Part shown: piece by piece, positions 54,732 through 63,510 of the stretch
Layout of the letters: each line of letters opens with the position of its first letter
Position numbering within the stretch: the first letter of the stretch is position 1
Source: Burkholderia sp. 8Y
GTDB taxonomy: Bacteria; Pseudomonadota; Gammaproteobacteria; Burkholderiales; Burkholderiaceae
Length of the DNA: 64,000 nt
NCBI RefSeq assembly: GCF_902506145.1
Contig: NZ_LR733520.1
Location: 2,339,476-2,403,475 of the forward strand
Reading direction: 5' to 3'
Notes under the pieces: generated by a model
What the model saw: the letters and a program-made list of their open reading frames with translations, nothing else
Database searches by the model: none
Told to the model about the DNA's origin: nothing
Program-made: the position numbers and the translations under genes

Positions 54732-55043
54732 TTAAGCGTTGATCGCGTCGATGCGCAGTTCGGTGTAGTTCTGGCGATGGCCAGCATGCTTTTGGTAGTG
54801 CTTCCGGCGACGCATCTTGAAGATGGTCACTTTCTTGTGACGACCTTGGGACACGACGGTAGCTTTGACGGAAGCCCCACTGACCAGCGGCGTACCGAAC
54901 TGAATCGATTCGCCTTCGCCTACTGCGAGAACCTGGTCGAGCGTGATTTCAGCGTCAATGTCTGCCGGTATCTGTTCTACTTTCAATTTTTCGCCAACGG
55001 CAACTTTGTACTGCTTGCCGCCGGTTTTTATGACCGCGTACAT
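54732..55043 (-). CDS. rplU: 50S ribosomal protein L21
   Basis: L21 binds 23S rRNA in the large subunit. The 103-residue protein begins [20 protein letters not shown] and contains [20 protein letters not shown], the family signature. ATG 55043 is the family start; four extra codons upstream are unlikely. A near-ideal promoter lies about 55 bp upstream. Confidence 0.98.
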   Translation of the reverse strand: MYAVIKTGGKQYKVAVGEKLKVEQIPADIDAEITLDQVLAVGEGESIQFGTPLVSGASVKATVVSQGRHKKVTIFKMRRRKHYQKHAGHRQNYTELRIDAINA

Positions 55044-55097
55044 TGAGAACCTCACTCAGAATTCGTTTTTCCACGCACCGCGCGGGGAAAACACGAG

Positions 55098-55126
55098 ATT
55101 ATACATAGGCTTAGACGCCGCGTCAA
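55098..55126 (-). promoter_or_regulatory. Strong promoter of rplU-rpmA
   Basis: On the minus strand -35 TTGACG (55121-55126) and -10 TATAAT (55098-55103) are 17 bp apart. The transcript would start near 55091, about 48 nt before rplU. Confidence 0.88.
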
Positions 55127-55246
55127 AAGGCATTGACATTTCGCGCAACCGGCCAAAGCGGCCCGCCGCAGGCGATCGCAGCCGCTTTGCGGCGCGCGAA
55201 GGACGCCGCAAAGCGCCCGGTCATCCGTCGCGGGTCCGATTCGCCT

Positions 55247-55252
55247 TATAAT
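55247..55252 (+). promoter_or_regulatory. -10 box of the polyprenyl synthase gene
   Basis: TATAAT lies 26 bp before the ATG at 55279. A matching -35 box is not obvious. It is divergent from the rplU promoter, 120 bp away. Confidence 0.55.
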
Positions 55253-55278
55253 CCGCCGCATTACCTCTTTTGCCGATC

Positions 55279-56271
55279 ATGTCGTCCACCGCCACTTCCT
55301 CCCCCGACGCCGCCGCACTGCTTGCCCCGATCGCCGAGGACATGCAGCACGTCAATCGCGTCATCCGGCAGCGCCTGGCATCAGAAGTGATGCTCATCAA
55401 CCAGATTTCCGAGTACATCATCGGGGCGGGCGGCAAGCGGCTGCGCCCGGCGCTCTTGCTGCTCGTGGCGGGCGCGCTGGGCGACACGACCGGGCATCGC
55501 CATGAACTCGCCGCCGTAGTCGAGTTCATTCACACGGCCACGCTCCTGCACGACGACGTCGTCGACGAATCGGATCTGCGCCGCGGCCGCAAGACGGCCA
55601 ATGCGCTTTTCGGCAACGCGGCGAGCGTGCTCGTCGGCGATTTTCTGTACTCGCGCTCGTTCGAGATGATGGTGAGCGTCGGCAAGATGCGCGTGATGGA
55701 GATTCTCTCGGTCGCGACCAACATCATTTCCGAAGGCGAGGTCCTGCAGCTTCTCAACATGCACGACCCGGACGTCGACGAAACGCGTTACATGCAGGTC
55801 ATTCGCTACAAGACGGCGAAGCTTTTCGAGGCGGCGGCGCAGCTCGGCGCGGTGCTCTCGGGTGCGGACGCGCGCACGGAAGCGGCGGCGGCGGAATTCG
55901 GCCGGCGCATCGGCACGGCGTTCCAGATCATGGACGACTGGCTCGACTACACCGGCACGCCGGAATCCATGGGCAAGAACGCCGGCGACGACCTGCGCGA
56001 AGGCAAGCCCACCTTGCCCCTGATCTATTTGATGGAGCACGGCACGCCGGAACAGGCGGCGCTCGCACGCGAGGCGATCGAGCAAGGCGGCACGGATCGT
56101 TTCGACACGATCTTCCACGCGATCACCACGTCGGGCGCGCTGGATCACACGCTCGAATGCGCAAGGAAAGAAGCGCAGGCAGCGGCGAACGCAATTTCTT
56201 CATTCCCTGCTTCCATTTATAAAGAGAGCTTGCTAGAATTATGTTCTTACTCGACGTCGAGGCAGTCTTGA
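55279..56271 (+). CDS. ispB: Octaprenyl diphosphate synthase
   Basis: This enzyme makes the C40 side chain of ubiquinone from IPP and FPP. The 330-residue trans-polyprenyl synthase has the first aspartate-rich motif in TATLLHDDVVDESDLRRG (about 87-104) and the second in FQIMDDWLDYTGT (near 215-227), with GAGGKRLRPALLLL before the first. Length and order next to rplU match IspB. I chose ATG 55279; the in-frame TTG at 55270 is less likely. Chain length of eight is inferred from the group. Confidence 0.94.
   Translation: MSSTATSSPDAAALLAPIAEDMQHVNRVIRQRLASEVMLINQISEYIIGAGGKRLRPALLLLVAGALGDTTGHRHELAAVVEFIHTATLLHDDVVDESDLRRGRKTANALFGNAASVLVGDFLYSRSFEMMVSVGKMRVMEILSVATNIISEGEVLQLLNMHDPDVDETRYMQVIRYKTAKLFEAAAQLGAVLSGADARTEAAAAEFGRRIGTAFQIMDDWLDYTGTPESMGKNAGDDLREGKPTLPLIYLMEHGTPEQAALAREAIEQGGTDRFDTIFHAITTSGALDHTLECARKEAQAAANAISSFPASIYKESLLELCSYSTSRQS
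56211..56239 (+). promoter_or_regulatory. Possible tRNA-Pro promoter inside the end of ispB
   Basis: TAGAAT (56234-56239) with TTCCAT (56211-56216) at 17 bp. The -35 match is weak. Transcription would begin near 56246, 65 nt before the tRNA. Confidence 0.4.
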
Positions 56272-56310
56272 AAGAGACTTCAAAGCCGAAAGCGTCCAGG
56301 TAAATGAATT

Positions 56311-56387
56311 CGGGGTGTAGCTTAGCCTGGTAGAGCGCTACGTTCGGGACGTAGAGGCCGGAGGTTCGAATCCTCTCACCCCGACCA
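56311..56387 (+). tRNA. tRNA-Pro (anticodon CGG)
   Basis: The 77 nt sequence folds into a full cloverleaf: acceptor CGGGGTG / CACCCCG, D arm around AGCCTGGTAGA, anticodon stem CTACG / CGTAG with loop TTCGGGA (anticodon CGG at loop positions 3-5), T arm GGAGG-TTCGAAT-CCTCT, and an encoded CCA. It reads CCG codons. C1-G72 pairing and the CGG anticodon identify proline. Confidence 0.96.
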
Positions 56388-56394
56388 GAATTGC

Positions 56395-56430
56395 AAAAAC
56401 CCGCATGGTTCGCCATGCGGGTTTTTCTTT
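56395..56430 (+). terminator. Terminator behind tRNA-Pro
   Basis: A 14 bp stem AAAAACCCGCATGG / CCATGCGGGTTTTT with a TTCG tetraloop starts 8 bp after the tRNA and runs into CTTTTT. Confidence 0.92.
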
Positions 56431-56518
56431 TTCAGCCGACGCCTCGGCGCGCAGGCCCCGGCGGGCCGGGAAAGCCGTCTGCTATAGTCATCCATCATCG
56501 CCCCTACTCGATCACCGC

Positions 56519-57805
56519 GTGGACAACCTCCCCTTATGGGCGCAAATCTGCGCCATTTTTCTGCTGCTGTTCCTCTCCGGTTTTTTCTCGATCTCTGAAA
56601 CGTCGATGATGGCGCTCAATCGCCATCGGCTGAAGTATCTGGCCAGCCAGGGTTCGCTCCGCGCGCGCACGACGCAAGGCTTGCTCGCCAAGACGGATCA
56701 ACTGCTTTCGGTCATTCTGATCGGCAATAACCTGATCAATACGATCATCCCGGTGCTGACCACGTCCATCGCGTTGCGCACGTTCGGGCACAATAACGTC
56801 GTGCTTTCGGTGACGACGGGCGTCATCGCGTTCCTGATTATCGTGTTCGCCGAGATTGCGCCGAAGATCGTGGGCGCGACGTATCCGGAAAAGGTCGCGT
56901 TGCCGGCAAGTCTCGTGCTGGCGCCGCTGATGCGCATTGCGCGGCCGCTCGTCTGGTTCGTGAACCTGTTCGCCAACGCAATTCTTGCCGCGCTGCATAT
57001 CAATCTGAAGGGCAATCGCGATCAGCGTCTTTCGCCCGAGGAACTGCGCACCATCGTGCTGGAAACCGGCAGTTTCATGCCGACCAAGCACCGCAGCATT
57101 CTGCTGAACCTGTTCGATCTGGAAAACATTTCCGTCGATGATGTGATGATCCCGCGCCGCCGCATCGAGGCGCTGGACTTCGACGCGCCGTTCGACGACA
57201 TCCTGCATCAGTTGGAGACGTGTTATCACAACAAGCTCGTCGTCTATCAGGGCGATATCGACCGCGTGCTTGGCGTCCTGCATGTGCGCAAGACGCTCTC
57301 GGCCCTGCACAACCAGGAGTTCGAGCGCGACACGCTGCGCGAACTGCTGACGGAGCCGTATTTCGTGCCGGTCGGCACGCCCGTTTTCCAGCAGCTTCAA
57401 TACTTTCAGGAAAGCGGACATCGCATCGCGATCGTCGTCGACGAATACGGCGAGTTGCAAGGTCTCGTCACGCCGGAAGACATCATCGAGGAACTGATCG
57501 GCGAATTCACGTCGACGATTCCGCGCGGCGCGGGCTCGCGCGGCTGGGACGAAAACGGCGAGTGCATCGTGCCGGGCAGCATGCCGCTGCGCGAACTGAA
57601 CCGCTGGCTCAAGCTGACGCTGCCCACGGACGGTCCGAAGACGCTCAACGGCCTCATCCTCGAAACGCTCGAAGAAATTCCGGACGGCGACGTGGCGCTG
57701 CGCATCGGCGGCATCTATCTGGAAGTCATGCGCAGCGACGATCAGGCGGTTCGCACAGTCAAGATCTTCCGCCCGTCCGCGCCTGCCAAGCGCACGTTGC
57801 GTTAG
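56519..57805 (+). CDS. HlyC/CorC-family membrane transporter (DUF21-CBS)
   Basis: The 428-residue protein has an N-terminal DUF21 domain with about four helices (QICAIFLLLFLSGFFSISET at the start, then LIGNNLINTIIPVLTTSIAL and GVIAFLIIVFAEIAPKIVG), two CBS domains (around VDDVMIPRRRIEALDFDAP and IAIVVDEYGELQGLVTPEDI) and the CorC/HlyC C-terminal domain. Such proteins are linked to Mg2+ or Co2+ export. I chose GTG 56519 (VDNLPLWAQ); no ATG exists near the family start, and the frame upstream overlaps the tRNA terminator. Confidence 0.88.
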   Translation: MDNLPLWAQICAIFLLLFLSGFFSISETSMMALNRHRLKYLASQGSLRARTTQGLLAKTDQLLSVILIGNNLINTIIPVLTTSIALRTFGHNNVVLSVTTGVIAFLIIVFAEIAPKIVGATYPEKVALPASLVLAPLMRIARPLVWFVNLFANAILAALHINLKGNRDQRLSPEELRTIVLETGSFMPTKHRSILLNLFDLENISVDDVMIPRRRIEALDFDAPFDDILHQLETCYHNKLVVYQGDIDRVLGVLHVRKTLSALHNQEFERDTLRELLTEPYFVPVGTPVFQQLQYFQESGHRIAIVVDEYGELQGLVTPEDIIEELIGEFTSTIPRGAGSRGWDENGECIVPGSMPLRELNRWLKLTLPTDGPKTLNGLILETLEEIPDGDVALRIGGIYLEVMRSDDQAVRTVKIFRPSAPAKRTLR

Positions 57806-57877
57806 CCATTCGGACGAGTAGCCGCACGTGCGCGGCGGCGGGATGATCGGGCATCTCGTTCCGATCCGTTACCGCCG

Positions 57878-59095
57878 ATGACCCCCGCTTCCCCCGACGC
57901 CTTCCCACGCCCGGCCCGCTCACCTCGCCCGGCCGAGCCCGCCTTCGACACCGCGCCGGAACAGCACACGCCCGCCGTGTCGCTGCTCGCCGACACCTTG
58001 CGCGAAGCCGCCGAGCGCGGCGCATCCGATATTCACATCGAGCCTTCCGAGCACGAATGGCGCATCCGGCTGCGCGTGGACGGCGCGCTCCACGTGTTGC
58101 GCCGTCCGCCACCGCATCTGCGCGATGCCTTCGTGACGCGCATCAAGGTGCTCGCGCGGATGGATATCGCCGAGCGACGCGTGCCGCAGGACGGACGTCT
58201 GCGCCTCGCCTTGCCGGGCGGGCAGACCGGCGACTATCGCGTGAATTCGCTGCCGACGCTCTTCGGCGAAAAGCTCGTGCTGCGTCGGCTCGATGCGTTG
58301 CCGCCCAACCTGTCGCTCGGCGCGCTCGGGCTGGACGGCGAGCAAAGCCGCGTCGTCGAGTCCGCCATTCGCGCGCCGCATGGCCTCGTGCTCGTGACCG
58401 GTCCAACCGGCAGCGGCAAGACGCTGTCGCTTTACTGTTTCCTGCAGATGCTCAACGCCGAAGCGCGCAACATCTGCGCGGTGGAAGATCCGGCCGAGAT
58501 CCAGCTCGCGGGCATCAATCAGGTCAGCGTGCGCGAAAAAGCCGGCCTCACGTTCGCCGTGGCGCTGCGCGCATTCATGCGGCAGGACCCGGACGTAATC
58601 ATGGTCGGCGAGATTCGCGACGCCGAAACCGCCGACGTCGCCGTGAAAGCCGCGCAGACCGGGCACCTCGTCCTCTCGACGCTCCACACCAACGACGCGC
58701 CCGCCGCGATTGCGCGGCTGATCGACATCGGCGTCGCGCCGTACAACCTCGCGTCGGCGCTGCGGCTCGTGACGGCGCAACGGCTCGTGCGCAAACTCTG
58801 CGACGTGTGCTGCGCGCCCTCTGCGCTCACGCTCGCGGACGGTTTCCGTCCGTTCGAGCCGCGCGGCTGCCCAGCGTGCCACGGCATCGGGTATCGGGGG
58901 CGCGTTGGGGTGCATCAGTTGATGCCAGTGTCCGACGGCATTCGCGAGTTGATCGTGGGCCGCGCGGCGACGCACGCAGTTGCGCGGCTCGCGCAATCTG
59001 AAGGCATGCCCGCCTTGCGCGACGCGGCTTTCGCACGCGTGCGGGAAGGCGTGACGAGCGTCGCGGAAGCAGCCGACGCGACGGAGACCGCATGA
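57878..59095 (+). CDS. Type IV pilus/type II secretion assembly ATPase, short form
   Basis: The 405-residue hexameric ATPase powers pilus assembly. It has the central N2 part (AAERGASDIHIEPSEHEWRI), Walker A VLVTGPTGSGKTLSLY (172-187), Asp box and Walker B (RQDPDVIMVGEIRDAETADV), the His box AAQTGHLVLSTLHTND and a CxxC zinc site (KLCDVCC, GCPACHGIGYRGR). It lacks the ~150-residue N1 (MshEN) domain of classical PilB; its N-terminus is a short Pro/Ala-rich stretch instead. It overlaps pilC by 4 nt, and a PilB role is inferred from this operon. Confidence 0.9.
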   Translation: MTPASPDAFPRPARSPRPAEPAFDTAPEQHTPAVSLLADTLREAAERGASDIHIEPSEHEWRIRLRVDGALHVLRRPPPHLRDAFVTRIKVLARMDIAERRVPQDGRLRLALPGGQTGDYRVNSLPTLFGEKLVLRRLDALPPNLSLGALGLDGEQSRVVESAIRAPHGLVLVTGPTGSGKTLSLYCFLQMLNAEARNICAVEDPAEIQLAGINQVSVREKAGLTFAVALRAFMRQDPDVIMVGEIRDAETADVAVKAAQTGHLVLSTLHTNDAPAAIARLIDIGVAPYNLASALRLVTAQRLVRKLCDVCCAPSALTLADGFRPFEPRGCPACHGIGYRGRVGVHQLMPVSDGIRELIVGRAATHAVARLAQSEGMPALRDAAFARVREGVTSVAEAADATETA

Positions 59096-60297
59096 CGGCG
59101 GCGGACATATTCGACATGCGCTACGCCTGGCGCGGCATCAACGCACAAGGCGCGCCGAGACGCGGCAAGCTGATCGCCGCGGATTCGGCTTCGGCGCGCG
59201 CCTCGTTGCGCCGGGACGGCGTGACAGTGCTGGAACTCGACGCATTGGGCGCCGCGCCGCCGCCGAAGGCATCGTCGGCGGAAGTGGGCGTGTTCACGCG
59301 ACAACTCGCCGGCTTGCTGCGCGCCGGTTTGCCGCTCGCGGGCGCGCTCGAACTGCTCGGTAGCGCCGGCGGACGCGGCGGTTTGCCGCGCATCGTGCGC
59401 TCGCTGGCGCGCGACATCACGCGCGGCGTACCGTTTTCGACTGCGCTCGCGCGTCATCCGGCGTTCGGCGCGATGTACTGTCAGCTCGTCGCGGTCGGCG
59501 AAGTGGCCGGTGCGTTGCCCGCCGTGCTCGCGCGCCTCGCCGACGATCGCGAGCGGGCCAGCGCCCAGCGGGCGAAGCTGCGTGCGGCGCTTGCCTATCC
59601 GGTGATGGTGTTGCTGCTGACGCTCGCGATCACCGCAGGACTTTTGATCGGCGTCGTGCCGACATTCAAGACGATCTTCGACGGCTTCGGCGCCGCGCTG
59701 CCCGCCCCGACGCGCTTCGTGCTCGCGTTGTCCGATGCCGTCGCGCGCCACGGCGTGCCGTTCGTCGCGGTCTGCGCGTGCGCGACGGTCGTCGGCGCCC
59801 GCTGGATGAAGCGATCGGCGCATGCGCGCGAGACGGCTGACCGAATGGCACTGAAACTGCCGATTGTCGGTCCGTTGCTCCGCTCGCTGGCCGTCGCGCG
59901 CTGGAGCCGGGCGCTCGGCACGCTGCTGGCGGCCGGCACGCCGCTTTCCGACGCGTTCGATTCGCTCTCGCACGCCACCGGCAGTCAGGTGTTCGACCGC
60001 GCTACCGTCGAAATCGCGTCGCGGCTGCGTAACGGCGAACGGCTCGCTGCCGCGATGCGCGCGCTCGGCTGCTTTCCGCAGGACGTCGTGCAGCCGATCG
60101 CCGTCGCGGAGGAGTCCGGCGCGCTCGATTCGATGTTGCTCGATCTCGCCGCGCTCGCCGATCGTCAGGTGGACGAGCGCATCGGCGCGTTCGCGGGCCT
60201 TTGCGAGCCGCTCGTCATAACGGTATTGGGCGCGCTCGTCGGCGGACTCGTCATCGCCATGTATCTTCCGATCATCCAGCTTGGCAACGTGGTGTAG
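59092..60297 (+). CDS. Type II secretion F family protein (PilC-like)
   Basis: PilC is the inner membrane platform of the pilus machine. The 401-residue protein has the N-terminal short domain (YAWRGINAQGAPRRGKLIAA), two copies of the T2SSF domain (about 65-190 and 265-390; FTRQLAGLLRAGLPLAGALE and ARWSRALGTLLAAGTPLSDA) and three membrane helices (near 165-190, 215-235 and 370-395). It sits between the ATPase and the prepilin peptidase genes, with a 4 nt overlap on the upstream side. Confidence 0.92.
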   Translation: MTAADIFDMRYAWRGINAQGAPRRGKLIAADSASARASLRRDGVTVLELDALGAAPPPKASSAEVGVFTRQLAGLLRAGLPLAGALELLGSAGGRGGLPRIVRSLARDITRGVPFSTALARHPAFGAMYCQLVAVGEVAGALPAVLARLADDRERASAQRAKLRAALAYPVMVLLLTLAITAGLLIGVVPTFKTIFDGFGAALPAPTRFVLALSDAVARHGVPFVAVCACATVVGARWMKRSAHARETADRMALKLPIVGPLLRSLAVARWSRALGTLLAAGTPLSDAFDSLSHATGSQVFDRATVEIASRLRNGERLAAAMRALGCFPQDVVQPIAVAEESGALDSMLLDLAALADRQVDERIGAFAGLCEPLVITVLGALVGGLVIAMYLPIIQLGNVV

Positions 60298-60328
60298 CAT
60301 CGCGGGCCAAAGACATCGCATCAAGACC

Positions 60329-61240
60329 ATGCAGCCTCCGATGAATCCGTCTGCCGCGCATCATGCGAGCCCTTATCTGACGACGTTCGCCGCGTTGCCT
60401 GTCGCGGCGCAGTACGTGTTCGCGATTGTCTTCGGGCTGGTGATCGGAAGCTTTCTGAGCGTCGTCGTGCATCGCTTGCCGGTTATGCTCGAACGCGCGT
60501 GGCGAGCGGAATTCGACGCCGCCGTGCCTGATGCGCCGAAGCCGCCGCCCGACGGCTATCCGGCGCGGTTCAATCTCGCCGTTCCACGCAGCGCGTGTCC
60601 GCATTGCGGTCACGTCTTGCGCGCGTGGGAGAACATTCCGGTCTTAAGTTATCTCGCGCTTCGTGGACGCTGCTCCGCGTGCGGCGCGCGTGTGAGTCCA
60701 CGCTATCCGCTGATCGAATTGGCGACCGGCGCGTTCGCCGCCCTCTCGCTCTATGCGTTCGGCCCGGACTGGCCCGCGCTCGCCGCGTTCGGACTCTGCG
60801 CGACGCTGCTCGCCGCCGGCCTGATCGACTACGACACGCGTTATCTGCCGGACGTGCTCACGTTGCCGCTGCTTTGGGCGGGACTGATCGTCAATTTCGG
60901 CGAAGGCGGCTTCGCGACGCTGCACGACGCGGTGATCGGCGCGATCGCCGGCTACCTGTTTCTGTGGTGTGTGTACTGGCTCTTCAAGCTGGTGCGCGGC
61001 GTGGAAGGCATGGGCTACGGCGATTTCAAGCTGCTCGCCGCCATCGGCGCGTGGCTCGGCTGGGCCGCGCTCGCGCAGGTGCTGCTGATTTCGGCGGTGG
61101 CGGGTGCGCTGTTCGGTATCCTCGCGACATGGCGCGGACGCATGCGCTTCGAAGAGCCGTTGCCGTTCGGGCCCTTTCTCGCGGCGGGCGGCGCCATCAC
61201 GCTTTTTATCGGCACGCCGCTTTACGCATTGTTCGGATGA
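60329..61240 (+). CDS. pilD: Type IV prepilin peptidase
   Basis: PilD cuts the leader from prepilins and methylates the new N-terminus. The 303-residue membrane protein has an N-terminal helix ([20 protein letters not shown]), the zinc tetracysteine region (Cys90, Cys93, Cys115, Cys118), the methylase part between, and the aspartate protease residues in [14 protein letters not shown] and [19 protein letters not shown]. It follows pilC by 31 nt. No pilin gene is present in the window. Confidence 0.95.
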   Translation: MQPPMNPSAAHHASPYLTTFAALPVAAQYVFAIVFGLVIGSFLSVVVHRLPVMLERAWRAEFDAAVPDAPKPPPDGYPARFNLAVPRSACPHCGHVLRAWENIPVLSYLALRGRCSACGARVSPRYPLIELATGAFAALSLYAFGPDWPALAAFGLCATLLAAGLIDYDTRYLPDVLTLPLLWAGLIVNFGEGGFATLHDAVIGAIAGYLFLWCVYWLFKLVRGVEGMGYGDFKLLAAIGAWLGWAALAQVLLISAVAGALFGILATWRGRMRFEEPLPFGPFLAAGGAITLFIGTPLYALFG

Positions 61241-61268
61241 ACGAGAGCATGAGAACCAGGAGCAACGG

Positions 61269-61883
61269 ATGTTCAGCATAGGGCTGACAGGTGGCATCGG
61301 CAGCGGCAAGAGCACGGTCGCTGATCTTTTCGCGGCGCACGGCGTACCGCTTGTCGATACCGATCTCATCGCGCATCAGGTGAGCGCGCCCGGCGGCGTC
61401 GCGATGCCGCTGATCGCGAGCGAATTCGGCAGCGCGTATGTCGCGCAGGACGGCTCGCTCGAACGCGCGAAAATGCGCGAACTCGTGTTCGCCGACGACA
61501 CCGCCCGCGCGCGTCTTGAAGCCATCCTGCATCCGCTGATCCGTGCTGAGACCGGGCGTCAGCGGGCGGCGGCCGGCGGCGCGTACCATATCGTCGTGGT
61601 GCCGCTGCTTGTCGAGTCGGGGGACTGGGCGTCGCGGGTATCGCGCGTGCTCGTCGTCGATTGCCCCGTCGAGATGCAAGTTGCGCGCGTCATGCGTCGC
61701 AATGGCTTTTCACGCGAGCAGGTGCTGGCGATCATCGCCAAGCAGGCGTCGCGCGAAGCGCGGCTTGCCGCAGCCGACGATATCGTGCTCAACGACGAGG
61801 CAGCCACGCTCGCGTCACTGGCGCAAGACGTTGCGGCGCTGCACGCACGCTATCTGGAACTGGCGTCGGGAAGAAAGGCCTGA
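61269..61883 (+). CDS. coaE: Dephospho-CoA kinase
   Basis: CoaE adds the 3' phosphate in the last step of coenzyme A synthesis. The 204-residue protein has the P-loop [17 protein letters not shown] (5-21), [10 protein letters not shown] with the catalytic Asp, [12 protein letters not shown] and [14 protein letters not shown] 61269 is the family start and has a weak GGAGCAA ribosome site. It lies 28 nt after pilD, the usual order in gamma- and betaproteobacteria. Confidence 0.96.
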   Translation: MFSIGLTGGIGSGKSTVADLFAAHGVPLVDTDLIAHQVSAPGGVAMPLIASEFGSAYVAQDGSLERAKMRELVFADDTARARLEAILHPLIRAETGRQRAAAGGAYHIVVVPLLVESGDWASRVSRVLVVDCPVEMQVARVMRRNGFSREQVLAIIAKQASREARLAAADDIVLNDEAATLASLAQDVAALHARYLELASGRKA

Positions 61884-62046
61884 GCGGCGCATTGCTTGCC
61901 CGAAACAACAGGAAAAGTTCCATTTATTGCCGTGAAACGCGTCAAAAGCGCCGTAAATGTGAGCGGATTTGCTAGGGTAAGGTTGCGGCATTAGAATGTC
62001 CTGACTTCCGCTCATGGAAGCAACCGACCCACGCCGAGGCGAGCGC

Positions 62047-62802
62047 TTGATTCTTTACGAGTATCCCTTCAACGAGCGGATTCGGACGCTGCTGCGCCTC
62101 GAAGACTTGTTCGAGCGCTTCACGTTCTTCCTCACGCAGGAAGATCCCCGGGAACATCACGTTGCGCTCACCACGCTCTTCGAGATCGCGGAAGTCGCGG
62201 GGCGTACTGACCTCAAAGCCGATCTGATGAAGGAACTGGAACGGCAGCGGCAGACGCTGGCGCCGTTTCGCGGCAATCCGGGCATCGAGCAGGATGCCCT
62301 CGAAGCCGTTCTCGGCGAGATCGAGCAGACACTTGCCGGGCTGACCGACATGCACGGCAAAACCGGTCAGCATCTTGCCGATAACGAATGGCTCGCAAGC
62401 ATTCGCAGCCGCACCATCATTCCCGGCGGCACCTGCAAGTTCGACCTGCCGTCGTATTACGCATGGCAGCAGTTGCCTGTCGAGGAGCGGCGTCAGGACA
62501 TCGCCAAATGGGTCATGCCGATGCTCGCCCTGCGCGACGCCGCCGCTATCGTGCTACGGCTCGCGCGAGAATCCGGTCAGGCGTCGAAGGTCATGGCCAT
62601 GCAGGGCAGCTATCAGCAGATGCTGTCCGGCCGTACCTATCAGTTGATGCAGGTGCGCGTGTCGCCGGAAGTGCGTGTCATTCCCGAGGCGAGCGCCAAC
62701 AAGTACATGCTGTGGGTGCGCTTCACGGTGCAGGACGGCGACCTGAAACCGCGCGCCGTCGATGTCGACGTGCCGTTTCATCTGACGCTTTGCAGTCTTT
62801 GA
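62047..62802 (+). CDS. zapD: Cell division protein ZapD
   Basis: ZapD cross-links FtsZ filaments in the division ring. The protein begins (M)[20 protein letters not shown] and contains [30 protein letters not shown] and [18 protein letters not shown] chose the TTG at 62047, which gives 251 residues and the family N-terminus, with GAGGCGAG just upstream; the ATG at 62014 would add 11 charged residues and has no ribosome site. It is followed by yacG, as in most relatives. Confidence 0.92.
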   Translation: MILYEYPFNERIRTLLRLEDLFERFTFFLTQEDPREHHVALTTLFEIAEVAGRTDLKADLMKELERQRQTLAPFRGNPGIEQDALEAVLGEIEQTLAGLTDMHGKTGQHLADNEWLASIRSRTIIPGGTCKFDLPSYYAWQQLPVEERRQDIAKWVMPMLALRDAAAIVLRLARESGQASKVMAMQGSYQQMLSGRTYQLMQVRVSPEVRVIPEASANKYMLWVRFTVQDGDLKPRAVDVDVPFHLTLCSL

Positions 62803-62871
62803 ACCACGCGGTTTGGCCTTATATGATCGAATGTCGATCAACGCTGGCTCAATTCAGAACGTCTCACCGTC

Positions 62872-63063
62872 ATGATCACTGTCGTCAAATGCCCGACCTG
62901 CGAGAAAGAAGTGCGCTGGGTCCCGGAAAACCGCTTCCGTCCGTTCTGCTCGGAGCGGTGCAAACAAATCGATCTGGGCGCCTGGGCGACCGAAAAGTAT
63001 CGTATCTCGGGCAATTCTCAGGAAACGCCGCCGGACGACGATTCGCACGGCGGTCTCAACTAA
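62872..63063 (+). CDS. yacG: DNA gyrase inhibitor YacG (zinc protein)
   Basis: YacG binds GyrB and blocks DNA supercoiling in E. coli. The 63-residue protein has its zinc knuckle with Cys7, Cys10, Cys26 and Cys30 ([28 protein letters not shown]), and a disordered acidic tail. It is convergent with the MutT-like gene, only 6 bp away. Confidence 0.95.
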   Translation: MITVVKCPTCEKEVRWVPENRFRPFCSERCKQIDLGAWATEKYRISGNSQETPPDDDSHGGLN

Positions 63064-63069
63064 CGCGCC

Positions 63070-63510
63070 CTACTGCCGCGCTTCCGCCGCGAGCCACTCC
63101 AGCACGGGAATCGCGGCGGGCAACAGCGGCCCGACTTCCACGGGCAGCGTCTGCCACGCGATAGCCTGTCCTTCGCGGCCGAGCGGCGTGCCGGACCACT
63201 CCCTCACCTTGCAGAAAAAGAGCCGCACGTATGCGTGCGGATAGTCGTGTTCCAGCGTGCGCCAGCGTTCGCACGCGATCACGTCGATACCCAGTTCCTC
63301 GTGCAATTCGCGCCCGAGCGCGGCTTCGACGCTTTCGCCCGGTTCCAGCTTGCCGCCCGGAAACTCCCAGTAGCCCTCGTAAGGCTTGCCTTCGGGCCGC
63401 TGCGCGAGCAGATAACGGCCATCGGGCTGCACCATCACGCCGACTGCGACTTCGGTCACGTTGCGGCCATCGGGAGCGAGATCGCTCGAAACGTCCAACG
63501 CGCCGCTCAT
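63070..63510 (-). CDS. mutT: MutT-like Nudix hydrolase
   Basis: MutT removes 8-oxo-dGTP from the nucleotide pool. The 146-residue protein has the Nudix box at about 52-74 (GGKLEPGESVEAALGRELHE) after EGKPYEGYWEFP, and Trp-Leu pattern at the end. ATG 63510 overlaps the stop codon of the upstream ATPase gene (ATGA); the longer frame upstream overlaps that gene. Antimutator function is inferred from the family and gene order. Confidence 0.88.
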   Translation of the reverse strand: MSGALDVSSDLAPDGRNVTEVAVGVMVQPDGRYLLAQRPEGKPYEGYWEFPGGKLEPGESVEAALGRELHEELGIDVIACERWRTLEHDYPHAYVRLFFCKVREWSGTPLGREGQAIAWQTLPVEVGPLLPAAIPVLEWLAAEARQ

